This document shows positions 1 to 5,395 of a DNA stretch of 5,399 bases, piece after piece. The position numbers were made by a program, and so were the translations under genes. How positions within the stretch are numbered: the first letter of the stretch is position 1; each line of letters starts with the position of its first letter. The notes below the pieces were generated by a model. The model was not told the DNA's origin. It worked only from the letters and a program-made list of their open reading frames with translations, and ran no database searches. Source of the stretch: Methylobacterium sp. (GTDB lineage Bacteria > Pseudomonadota > Alphaproteobacteria > Rhizobiales > Beijerinckiaceae); the NCBI GenBank assembly GCA_021154065.1, contig JAJKJG010000378.1, positions 1 through 5,399 of the forward strand, in the 5' to 3' direction.

Positions 1-148
1 CGAAGCGCGCATAGACGTCGGCGGGTCCGCCGGCTCCGAACGGCACGATGATCTTGACGTTCCGGCTCGGGTAGTCCTGGCCGGCGGCCGGCGCTGTGAG
101 CCCGGCGGCGGCTGCCAGGATGAGCGCGAGCTTCACGAATGCCGTCAA
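1..148 (-). CDS. Bug/TctC-family tripartite tricarboxylate transporter substrate-binding protein (5' end only)
   Basis: Only the first 49 codons are present; the gene continues past the left edge. The translation has a short basic start, a hydrophobic stretch rich in Leu and Ala (about residues 6-18) and a likely signal-peptidase site after APAAG, so the protein should be exported to the periplasm. It is followed by QDYPSRNVKIIVPFGAGGPA and then DVYARF, the characteristic N-terminal strand and ligand loop of the Bug (TctC) family, whose members are about 320 residues long. These proteins bind carboxylates and related small molecules, usually for TctAB-type carriers, although many are orphans. 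I choose the TTG at 148-146 because GGAGGG lies 7 bases upstream; an in-frame GTG at 136 is too far from that site. It is divergent from the methyltransferase gene. The family call is firm, the ligand is unknown, and TctA/TctB partners are not visible here. Confidence 0.88.
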   Translation of the reverse strand, partial: MTAFVKLALILAAAAGLTAPAAGQDYPSRNVKIIVPFGAGGPADVYARF

Positions 149-232
149 TTGCAGGCCCTCCGAGATCGGGGGGATGTTAGAGCAAAGCGCCGTGTTATCC
201 AGCCGGCAGGCGCTGCGACCAAAGGAGAACGG

Positions 233-1165
233 ATGACGGATCTCGACGACTACCGCGGCTGGCTGCGGTCGCTGCCGCACCGGGGCGCCTACCACGCGCT
301 GTCGCCGCACCGGCCCTACGAGACCGCCGAGGAGGGCTACGACCGCGACGCGGCGCCGAGCCTCTATGCCGGCGAGCTCCTGACCGGGATGCTGGCCGCG
401 GTCGCGCCCGGCCTGACCGGGCTTTGTCTCGAGATCGGCTGCGGCACCGGCTATCTCACCTGCGGTCTCGTCGATGCCGGCCGGTTCAAGCGCTATCTCG
501 TCACCGACGGCTCGGAACGGTTCCTCGATCTCACGCGGGCGAAGCTCGCGCGCATCGGCCGCCTGGAGACGGTCGATTTCGCCGTCTTCAACGGCGACGA
601 TCTGGGCGAGATCGCCTTCGACCGCTTCGCCCTGATCGCGCTGCGGTCGGTGCTCCACCACATCGCCGACTACCGCGGTTTCTTCGCCGGGCTCGCCCGC
701 CGCCTGAAAGCCGGCGGGGTTATCGCCATGCTCGAGCCGCGGGCCGAGTTCTTCCTCATGACCGCGACGCTGCTCGGGTTCCTGCCGGCGCTTGCCGAGA
801 AGGACGGCGCGCCGCTGAGCGCGGCCGAGCTCGGCCATGTCAGGCTGTTCGACGCGACGACGCGCTTCTACCTCGACCGGACCTCCGACAAGACCGGGGC
901 CGAGGACCGATACGCCTTCACGACGGAGGAGCTTGCCGGGCTGGCGAGCGAGAACGGGCTCTCCTTCCACCGCATGGGCGCCGAGGGCAAGACGGCCTAC
1001 GGCGACGACCTCGTCTCGTACCTCGCCTACTGCATGTCGTTCCCCGACGAGCTGATGGCCAAGGTCAAGCGCCTCCTCGGCCCATCCGCCCGCGGCATCG
1101 ACGAGACCTTGAAGGACCTGTCGCCGATCAACGCCTCGGAATGGCTGCTCTTCAGGAGGGCTTGA
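233..1165 (+). CDS. Class I SAM-dependent methyltransferase, substrate unknown
   Basis: This is a 310-residue cytosolic protein. It has the class I methyltransferase fold signature in order: LEIGCGTG at residues 66-73 (motif I, the SAM-binding glycine loop), LVTDGS at 89-94 (acidic end of strand 2), NGDDL at 120-124, VLHHI at 140-144 (motif IV region) and LKAGGVIAMLEPR at 158-170. The last of these resembles the strand-5 'LKPGG' segment of small-molecule and UbiE-like methyltransferases. The 60 or so residues before motif I and the 140 after it show no second domain and presumably shape the acceptor site. The open frame extends upstream to 149, but the ATG at 233 is the better start, since GGAG at 224-227 lies 5 bases before it and the upstream codons look non-coding. 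The gene is divergent from the Bug-protein gene and converges on the importer operon with a 5-base gap. The fold is certain; the acceptor cannot be told from the sequence. Confidence 0.9.
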   Translation: MTDLDDYRGWLRSLPHRGAYHALSPHRPYETAEEGYDRDAAPSLYAGELLTGMLAAVAPGLTGLCLEIGCGTGYLTCGLVDAGRFKRYLVTDGSERFLDLTRAKLARIGRLETVDFAVFNGDDLGEIAFDRFALIALRSVLHHIADYRGFFAGLARRLKAGGVIAMLEPRAEFFLMTATLLGFLPALAEKDGAPLSAAELGHVRLFDATTRFYLDRTSDKTGAEDRYAFTTEELAGLASENGLSFHRMGAEGKTAYGDDLVSYLAYCMSFPDELMAKVKRLLGPSARGIDETLKDLSPINASEWLLFRRA

Positions 1166-1170
1166 GCGCC

Positions 1171-2010
1171 TCAGCCCTTGCCCTGGTTGACGGCGACGGG
1201 CTTCAGCGCGTTGGCGTTGAGCCCGTATTTGGCGAGGATCTGGTCGTAGGCGCCCTTCTGCTGCAGGCGCTCGATCGCGGTCTTGACGGCGTCGCGCAGC
1301 TGCCCGCCCTCGGCGGTCTTCGCGAACGGGATGCCGGACAGGCTTTCGGTGAAGGCTTCCCCAAGGACGACGAAGCTGTTCGGCTCCTGGGCTTGGAAAT
1401 AGGGCAGGGTCTCGTTGCCCTGCACCGCGCCTTGCAGGCGCTGCGTCTTGAGCTGCGTGCGAGCGTCGACCGAGCCCTCGGTGCCGACGACGTTCATCGC
1501 CGGCTTGCCCTTGGCGACGCAGTTCTGGTCGCTCCACTCCTTCATCTGCGCCGGCCAGTTCGTCGAGCGGCTTGCGCCTACCGCCTTGCCGCACAGGTCG
1601 TCGGGCTTCTTGATCTCGCCCGCCAGCGCCGTGACGGTGTAGAACTGCGGCCCCGACTTCATGTAGTCGACGAAGTCCGCCGTCTCGCGCCGCGCCGGCA
1701 GGTCGCTCATGCCGGCCATGACCATGTCGACCCGGCCGGTCTGGAGCGAGGGCAGCATCTGGGCGAAGGCGATCTCCTGCCACTCGGGCGAGAGCCCGAG
1801 CTCCTTCGCGATCGCCTCGCCGAGCTCGATGTCGAAACCCATCAGCTTCGCGGTCGCCGGGTCCTTGTAGGTGATCGGCGGATAGTTCGGCATCGTCGCG
1901 ATGACGAGCTTGCCGGCCTTCTTGATCCGGTCGGGAACGTCCTGCGCCAGCGCCGGCGCCGCGAGCGCGACGGCCGCAAGGGCGAGGAGGAGGGGCTTCA
2001 GCGGTTTCAT
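1171..2010 (-). CDS. Periplasmic substrate-binding protein of an amino-acid-type ABC importer (SBP_bac_3 family)
   Basis: This 279-residue protein has a clear Sec signal peptide: basic MKPLK, a Leu/Ala core and cleavage after ALA at residue 22. The mature part follows the family-3 solute-binding pattern: AGKLVIATMPNYPPITYKD near 32-50, GFDIELGEAIAKELG at 58-72, and AGMSDLPARRETADF at 99-113. R107 matches the arginine that holds the ligand carboxylate in HisJ/LAO-type proteins. Second-lobe segments are GKAVGASRSTNW at 141-152 and GAVQGNETLPYF at 194-205. The position where most amino-acid binders carry Asp for the ligand amino group appears to be N199, so the ligand may not be a standard amino acid. 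C140 and C154 could form a disulfide. The start is ATG at 2010, with GGAGAG just upstream. It is the last gene of the importer operon, 17 bases after the ATPase stop. The role is firm, the ligand unknown. Confidence 0.93.
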   Translation of the reverse strand: MKPLKPLLLALAAVALAAPALAQDVPDRIKKAGKLVIATMPNYPPITYKDPATAKLMGFDIELGEAIAKELGLSPEWQEIAFAQMLPSLQTGRVDMVMAGMSDLPARRETADFVDYMKSGPQFYTVTALAGEIKKPDDLCGKAVGASRSTNWPAQMKEWSDQNCVAKGKPAMNVVGTEGSVDARTQLKTQRLQGAVQGNETLPYFQAQEPNSFVVLGEAFTESLSGIPFAKTAEGGQLRDAVKTAIERLQQKGAYDQILAKYGLNANALKPVAVNQGKG

Positions 2011-2027
2011 TGTTCTCTCCGTGCGGG

Positions 2028-2792
2028 TCAGGGCAGGACGGCGGCGATGAATTCCCGGGTCCGCGGGTGTTGCGGCCGGGCGAGGATCTCCTGCGGCGGC
2101 CCCTCCTCGACGATCGCGCCGCGGTCCATGAACACGACGCGGCTCGCGACCTCGCGGGCAAAGCCGAGCTCGTGCGTCACGACGATCATGGTCATGCCCG
2201 ACCGGGCGAGGTCGCGCATGACCTCGAGCACCTCGCCGACGAGCTCGGGATCGAGCGCCGAGGTCGGCTCGTCGAAAAGCATGAGTTTCGGCCGCATGGC
2301 AAGGGCGCGGGCGATCGCGACGCGCTGCTGCTGGCCGCCCGAGAGCTCGATCGGGTAGGCGTCGCGCTTGTCGGCGAGCCCGACCCGCGCAAGCAGCGCC
2401 AGCGCCTCGTCGGTCGCCTCGCGCCGCTGGCGCTTCTGCACGGTGATCGGCCCCTCGGTGACGTTCTGAAGCGCGGTCAGGTGCTGGAACAGGTTGAAGC
2501 GCTGGAACACCATGCCGCTCGCAAGCCGCTGGCGCGCGAGCTCGCGGTCCGACAGCTCGTGCAGCGCGTCGCCGACGCGGCGATAGCCGATGAGCGCGCC
2601 GTCGACGAAGATCGCGCCCTTGTCCGGCCGCTCGAGCTGGTTGATGCAGCGCAGGAACGTGCTCTTGCCCGAGCCGGAAGGGCCGATGATGCACGACACG
2701 TCGCCGCGCGGGACCTCGAGCGAGACGCCGGCAAGCGCGTGCAGCGCGCCGAAATATTTGTGCACGTCGACCGCTGTGACCATCGCGTCCAT
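2028..2792 (-). CDS. ATP-binding subunit of a polar amino-acid-type ABC importer (GlnQ/HisP-like)
   Basis: This 254-residue cytoplasmic ATPase energises the importer encoded by its neighbours. All nucleotide-binding motifs are intact: Walker [10 protein letters not shown] at 37-45, Q-loop VFQRFNLF with Q97, ABC signature LSGGQQQR at 150-157, Walker B LMLFDEP at 170-176 with catalytic E175, D-loop SALD at 178-181, and switch histidine H207 in VVTHE. The phrase [17 protein letters not shown] and the [17 protein letters not shown] stretch are typical of the GlnQ/HisP/ArtP group. The length is normal for that group, and no extra C-terminal regulatory domain is present. The start is ATG at 2792, with AAGGGG about 9 bases upstream inside the end of the permease gene; a second in-frame ATG at 2783 has no ribosome-binding site. 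Only 4 bases separate it from the permease stop, which suggests translational coupling. Confidence 0.95.
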   Translation of the reverse strand: MDAMVTAVDVHKYFGALHALAGVSLEVPRGDVSCIIGPSGSGKSTFLRCINQLERPDKGAIFVDGALIGYRRVGDALHELSDRELARQRLASGMVFQRFNLFQHLTALQNVTEGPITVQKRQRREATDEALALLARVGLADKRDAYPIELSGGQQQRVAIARALAMRPKLMLFDEPTSALDPELVGEVLEVMRDLARSGMTMIVVTHELGFAREVASRVVFMDRGAIVEEGPPQEILARPQHPRTREFIAAVLP

Positions 2793-2796
2793 GCGC

Positions 2797-3681
2797 TCAG
2801 GCCCCTTGCGGCTCGAGCGCCACGACGGTCTTCGCGCGCCGCTCGCCGCGGCCCTTAGAGAAGTGTCTCTCCAGAAAGTACTGGCCGATCTGGAGCACCG
2901 TCACGACGATGAGGTACCAGATGGCGGCGACGATCAAGAGCTCGATGACGCGCGCGTTGGCGTAGTAGATCGTCTGCGCGTTGCGCAGGATCTCGGCGTA
3001 GCCGATGACGCTCGCGACCGAGGTCAGCTTGACCATGCTGATGACCTCGTTGCCGACCGGTGGGATGATGACGCGCATCGCCTGCGGCAGCACGATGCGG
3101 CGGAGGGTGGTCAGCCGGGTCATGCCGATCGCCTTCGCGGCCTCGGTCTGGCCGAGGTCGACGGAGAGGATGCCGGAGCGCACGACCTCGGCCGTGTAGG
3201 CGCCCTGGCCGACGCCGAGGCCCAGGAGCGCCGCCATGAACGGCGTCATCACGTCGACGGTGCGGGCCTCGAACAGCCCGGGAATGCCGAGCCGCGGGAA
3301 GACGAGCGCCAGGTTGAACCAGATCAGCAGCTGCAGCAGCAGCGGCGTGCCGCGGAAGAACCAGATGTAGAAGGTCGCGACCGCCTTCAGCACCGGGTTC
3401 GGCGACATCGCCATGACGGCGAACAGGACGCCGAGCGCGATGCCGAGCGCCATGGCGCAGAAGGTCATCCAGACCGCGCCCCACAGGCCCTGCAGGATCG
3501 CCGGCGCGGTGAAGAACTGCCCGACAACGGTCCAGGCGATCTGCCCCTCGGCGAACGCCTTGGCGAGGAAGCCGAAGGCGACGAGGATCAGCGCCGCGGC
3601 GAGCCAGCGGCCGTAATGCCGGCGCCGGACGTGGGTCAGATGCGCGATGTCGTAGGGGCGGGGGAGGGCGGCGGAGGTCAT
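2797..3681 (-). CDS. Inner-membrane permease of a polar amino-acid-type ABC importer (HisM/GlnP-like)
   Basis: This 294-residue membrane protein belongs to the His/Glu/Gln/Arg permease family. After a polar, basic N-terminus (residues 1-25), hydrophobic segments occur near 27-45, 66-92, 97-127, 144-165 and 246-270, with a weaker one around 221-232. [10 protein letters not shown] at 109-118 is the family's conserved membrane motif. The EAA loop that docks on the ATPase is well kept, with EAAKAIG at 180-186 and RRIVLPQA at 194-201. No second permease gene is nearby, so the pore is probably a homodimer. The start is the first ATG (3681) after an in-frame TAG at 3693-3691; its ribosome-binding site is weak (AGG only). 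It is the first gene of the three-gene operon and is divergent from the pseudouridine synthase gene. The N-terminus is longer than in the shortest family members, which makes a first, non-core helix likely. The ligand cannot be inferred from the permease. Confidence 0.93.
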   Translation of the reverse strand: MTSAALPRPYDIAHLTHVRRRHYGRWLAAALILVAFGFLAKAFAEGQIAWTVVGQFFTAPAILQGLWGAVWMTFCAMALGIALGVLFAVMAMSPNPVLKAVATFYIWFFRGTPLLLQLLIWFNLALVFPRLGIPGLFEARTVDVMTPFMAALLGLGVGQGAYTAEVVRSGILSVDLGQTEAAKAIGMTRLTTLRRIVLPQAMRVIIPPVGNEVISMVKLTSVASVIGYAEILRNAQTIYYANARVIELLIVAAIWYLIVVTVLQIGQYFLERHFSKGRGERRAKTVVALEPQGA

Positions 3682-3710
3682 GCCGGCAGCCTAGACTGGC
3701 GCGGCAAGGG

Positions 3711-3715
3711 GAGTC
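3711..3715. promoter_or_regulatory. GANTC (CcrM-type) methylation site upstream of the importer operon
   Basis: The site GAGTC lies about 30 bases upstream of the permease start. GANTC is the target of the CcrM adenine methyltransferase in many alphaproteobacteria, where sites in promoters can affect transcription through GcrA. Only two GANTC sites occur in the whole window, and this is one of them. That it is functional is inference; no convincing -35/-10 pair was found around it. Confidence 0.35.
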
Positions 3716-3728
3716 ATCCCGCCGTCAC

Positions 3729-3760
3729 GACCGCGAGGTGACGCGCCCCGCGGTCGCGTC
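3729..3760 (-). other. Two mutually exclusive stem-loops in the importer operon leader
   Basis: Arms GACCGCG (3729-3735) and CGCGGTC (3749-3755) pair perfectly over 7 bases with a 13-base loop. Arms GACGCG (3740-3745) and CGCGTC (3755-3760) pair over 6 bases with a 9-base loop. The two stems overlap, so only one can form at a time. They lie about 50-80 bases upstream of the permease start and would be in its leader if transcription begins further upstream. No U-tract follows either stem, so this is not a standard terminator. In GC-rich DNA such pairings can arise by chance. Confidence 0.3.
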
Positions 3761-3792
3761 TAAGAGGACGGTCTCGTACCGGCACAAGATTG

Positions 3793-3920
3793 CCTCATGC
3801 TGAGGTGCGACCCCGGGCTTGACCCAGGGGAGCCTCGCAGCACGCAACCGCCGGTCGGCGCTGCATCGGCAGGGTGCGTCCTTCGAGGCTCGCGCTGCGC
3901 GCGAGCACCTCAGGATGAGG
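3793..3920. repeat. Mosaic palindromic intergenic repeat of Hyphomicrobiales type
   Basis: The two ends form an imperfect inverted repeat: CCTCATGCTGAGGTGC (3793-3808) against GCACCTCAGGATGAGG (3905-3920), with one mismatch in 16. Inside lie further small hairpins: CCTCA-TGC-TGAGG at 3793-3805, an imperfect CCCCGGGC...ACCCAGGGG around 3811-3830, CCT-TCG-AGG at 3880-3888, and a perfect 8-base stem GCTCGCGC/GCGCGAGC (3888-3895 and 3899-3906) with loop TGC. Read on the minus strand, the right part encodes HPEVLARSASLEG, a peptide I remember from spurious small proteins called on scattered intergenic repeats in Bradyrhizobium-like and Methylobacterium-like genomes. It encodes no transposase, so if it moved it did so with help from elsewhere. 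It ends only 6 bases before the ribosome-binding site of the pseudouridine synthase gene. Membership of a known repeat family rests on memory, not a search. Confidence 0.7.
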
Positions 3921-3926
3921 GGCATG

Positions 3927-3931
3927 GGAGG
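3927..3931 (+). promoter_or_regulatory. Ribosome-binding site that decides the pseudouridine synthase start
   Basis: A full GGAGG lies 5 bases before the ATG at 3937. It is the main reason to accept that start, since conserved domain sequence does not begin until about residue 69. In-frame GTG codons at 4111 and 4132 lie closer to the domain, but neither has a properly spaced ribosome-binding site. Confidence 0.7.
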
Positions 3932-3936
3932 AAGCT

Positions 3937-5136
3937 ATGAACGCCCGAGAACGTCGCCGGTCAGGCGGCGCAAGGCCCCCCTCGTTTCGAGAGCGGTCGG
4001 GTAGCGCCCGACCTGCTCCGAACGCGTCCGCCAAGAGGCGAGGCGGACCGGGCGAGAGCGCTTCCGCGGGTGACATCTCCGGGAAGGAGCGTTCCCCGAC
4101 CCGCCGCGAGGTGAAGGCGCAGACGCAGGAGGTGCTGGCGACCGGCGTCCAGACGCTTCAAGTCGATCCCGACGAGGCCGGGATGCGGGTCGACCGCTTC
4201 CTCGTGGCGCGCTTCCCTCAGCTCGCCTTCACCCACATCCAGAGGATCGTCCGCAAGGGCGAGCTCCGGGTCGACGGCAAGCGGGCGAAACCGCAGGAGC
4301 GGCTCGAGACGGGTCAGAAAATCCGCATCCCGCCGCTCAGGCTCGAGCCGCAGAAGGTCGCGGCCCGCAGCGCCGCCCGCGACCAGGACGAGCGCGGCTT
4401 CCTCAAGTCGATCGCCCTCTACGAGGACAAGGACGTCCTCATCCTCAACAAGCCCGCCGGCCTCGCCGTCCAGGGCGGGCCGGGCACGAAGCGCCATGTC
4501 GACGGCCTGCTCGAGGCGCTGCGCGACGAGGACGGCCAGAAGCCGCGCCTCGTCCACCGCCTCGACAAGGACACGGCCGGCTGCCTGATCGTCGCGAAGA
4601 CGCGCTTTGCCGCCGTGGCGCTCGGCAAGACCTTCCGCTCGCGCGCCGCGCGCAAGATCTACTGGGCCGTCGTCGCCGGCGTGCCGCGGGTGCGGCAGGG
4701 CCGGGTCTCGACCTATCTCGCCAAGGAGGAGATCGGCGACAAGGACGCGCGCATGCGCGTCGCCGAGCACGGCGACGAGGGCGCGAGCCACGCGCTCACC
4801 TATTACGCCGTCGTCGAGACGGCGGCGCAGAAGCTCGCCTGGCTGTCGCTGAAGCCGGTCACCGGGCGCACCCACCAGCTGCGCGCCCACGCCGCCCATA
4901 TCGGCCATCCGATCGTCGGCGACCCGAAATACTTCAACGTCGAGAACTGGGAGCTGCCGGGCGGCCTCCAGAACAAGCTCCACCTCCTCGCCCGACGCAT
5001 CGTCATCCCGCACCCGCGCACGGGCAGGCCGATCGACGTCACGGCGCCGCTGCCGCCGCATATGGAACAGAGCTTCAACCTCCTCGGCTTCGACGCGGCG
5101 CGCTATGATCCGATCGTCGAGGCGCCGGAGGCTTAA
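3937..5136 (+). CDS. RluA-family (RluC-like) 23S rRNA pseudouridine synthase with N-terminal extension
   Basis: This 399-residue enzyme isomerises uridine to pseudouridine in RNA, most likely large-subunit rRNA. Residues 1-68 are basic and low in complexity (Arg, Ser, Gly, Ala, Pro). An S4 RNA-binding domain follows at about 81-130, with MRVDRFL, HIQRIVRKGELRVDGKR and then the GQKIRIP strand. The catalytic domain runs from about 158: LNKPAGLAVQGG at 170-181, HRLDKDTAG at 207-215 with the catalytic aspartate D210, and PVTGRTHQLRAHAAHIGHP at 307-325. S4 plus this domain is the RluC/RluD layout. The HRLDKDTAG form and the C-terminal NWELPGGLQNKLHLLARRI match alphaproteobacterial homologues as I remember them, some of which also have basic N-terminal tails. 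The ATG at 3937 has GGAGG 5 bases upstream; GTG at 4111 or 4132 are alternatives without good ribosome-binding sites. RluC and RluD cannot be separated with confidence here. It stands alone, divergent from the importer operon. Confidence 0.93.
   Translation: MNARERRRSGGARPPSFRERSGSARPAPNASAKRRGGPGESASAGDISGKERSPTRREVKAQTQEVLATGVQTLQVDPDEAGMRVDRFLVARFPQLAFTHIQRIVRKGELRVDGKRAKPQERLETGQKIRIPPLRLEPQKVAARSAARDQDERGFLKSIALYEDKDVLILNKPAGLAVQGGPGTKRHVDGLLEALRDEDGQKPRLVHRLDKDTAGCLIVAKTRFAAVALGKTFRSRAARKIYWAVVAGVPRVRQGRVSTYLAKEEIGDKDARMRVAEHGDEGASHALTYYAVVETAAQKLAWLSLKPVTGRTHQLRAHAAHIGHPIVGDPKYFNVENWELPGGLQNKLHLLARRIVIPHPRTGRPIDVTAPLPPHMEQSFNLLGFDAARYDPIVEAPEA
3995..4096. repeat. Cluster of three short inverted repeats inside the 5' end of the pseudouridine synthase gene
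   Basis: Three stem-loops follow one another: GGTCGGG/CCCGACC (3995-4001 and 4007-4013, loop TAGCG), GTCCGCC/GGCGGAC (4026-4032 and 4042-4048, 9-base loop) and GGGAA/TTCCC (4081-4085 and 4092-4096, 6-base loop). They cover the codons for the low-complexity N-terminal extension and stop before the conserved S4 domain. This is the texture of an intergenic repeat rather than of conserved coding DNA, and it sits just downstream of the repeat at 3793-3920. Whether it is one repeat unit is unproven. Confidence 0.45.
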
Positions 5137-5148
5137 AGCGCCCGCCTG

Positions 5149-5156
5149 ATGGTTAA
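5149..5156 (-). promoter_or_regulatory. Candidate CtrA half-site (TTAACCAT on the minus strand)
   Basis: The 8-base TTAACCAT is an exact match to the half-site described for the alphaproteobacterial cell-cycle regulator CtrA. A related ACCATTAACCAT arrangement (minus strand, 5149-5160) gives two ACCAT copies 7 bases apart. It lies 13 bases after the pseudouridine synthase stop and about 80 bases upstream of the small gene at 5234, in a locally AT-richer stretch. A full TTAA-N7-TTAA site is not present. The match is short, so the assignment is tentative. Confidence 0.35.
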
Positions 5157-5209
5157 TGGTGGTTGTGACATTTGGGTGACGCCTCTGCCGCGCGGCCGGT
5201 GCTACGAAC

Positions 5210-5214
5210 GAATC
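5210..5214. promoter_or_regulatory. GANTC (CcrM-type) methylation site upstream of the small acidic gene
   Basis: GAATC lies 20 bases before the ATG at 5234 and is the second of only two GANTC sites in the window. Together with the candidate CtrA half-site at 5149-5156, it makes cell-cycle-linked expression of the downstream gene conceivable. I could not place a convincing -35/-10 pair around it. Confidence 0.35.
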
Positions 5215-5233
5215 GTTGGGGATGGGGGATCTC

Positions 5234-5395
5234 ATGGACGATCTCGAAGACCGCGCCAAAGCGGCCGACGATCTGAAAGAGAAGCCTTGCTACGATTGGG
5301 ACGTCACTTCCGAAGGGCGAGACGACAAACCGGCCGTCGAGCCCTTCGATCCTTATTTCGGCCGCCGCCCGTCCGAGAAGTCCTTCTGGCTCTGA
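5234..5395 (+). CDS. Small acidic protein of unknown function (53 residues)
   Basis: This complete small frame runs from ATG at 5234 to TGA at 5393-5395. The product has 15 acidic residues (10 Asp, 5 Glu) against 9 Lys/Arg. Its first half, MDDLEDRAKAADDLKEK, looks like a charged helix. A single cysteine sits in PCYDWDV (residues 18-24), and the C-terminus PYFGRRPSEKSFWL (40-53) is rich in aromatic residues. There is no signal peptide or membrane segment, so it should be cytosolic. I do not recognise a family. GGGGGA ends 4 bases before the ATG; another in-frame ATG at 5222 would add MGDL but has no spaced ribosome-binding site. Support for coding is the start signal, the typical codon use and the non-random sequence, not homology. 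The gene follows the pseudouridine synthase in the same direction after 97 bases and may have its own promoter. Confidence 0.65.
   Translation: MDDLEDRAKAADDLKEKPCYDWDVTSEGRDDKPAVEPFDPYFGRRPSEKSFWL

Noticed and set aside
149..232. In-frame upstream extension of the methyltransferase gene to a TTG at 149
   Set aside because: The ATG at 233 has GGAG 5 bases upstream, and the extra 28 residues look like translated promoter DNA. The stretch also has to hold the ribosome-binding site of the divergent Bug gene.
424..2358. Long open frame on the plus strand (644 codons)
   Set aside because: It overlaps the methyltransferase out of frame and lies antisense to two importer genes. The product is Arg/Ala/Leu-rich with no motifs, which is a normal by-product of high G+C.
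2011..2694. Open extension of the binding-protein frame upstream of 2010
   Set aside because: It runs through the ATPase gene in another frame and would destroy a clear signal peptide. ATG at 2010 has its own ribosome-binding site.
2590..3741. Long plus-strand open frame opposite the permease (383 codons), and a similar one at 2010-2858 opposite the ATPase
   Set aside because: Both are antisense shadows with highly charged, repetitive composition; the minus-strand genes carry all family motifs.
3745..3790. Possible promoter for the importer operon (TTGTGC, 16 bases, TCTTAG on the minus strand)
   Set aside because: The -10 matches the consensus at only about half its positions, and the -35 is imperfect; too weak to annotate.
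3795..4076. Minus-strand frame of 93 codons containing HPEVLARSASLEG
   Set aside because: This is translated intergenic repeat, a familiar source of false small proteins, not a gene.
5187..5196. Palindrome GCCGCGCGGC after the pseudouridine synthase gene as a terminator
   Set aside because: It has no loop and no following T-tract, and such palindromes are frequent by chance at this G+C.
3961..5259. Minus-strand open frame of 432 codons opposite the pseudouridine synthase
   Set aside because: It is an antisense shadow without motifs; the plus strand encodes an intact S4 plus RluA-type enzyme.
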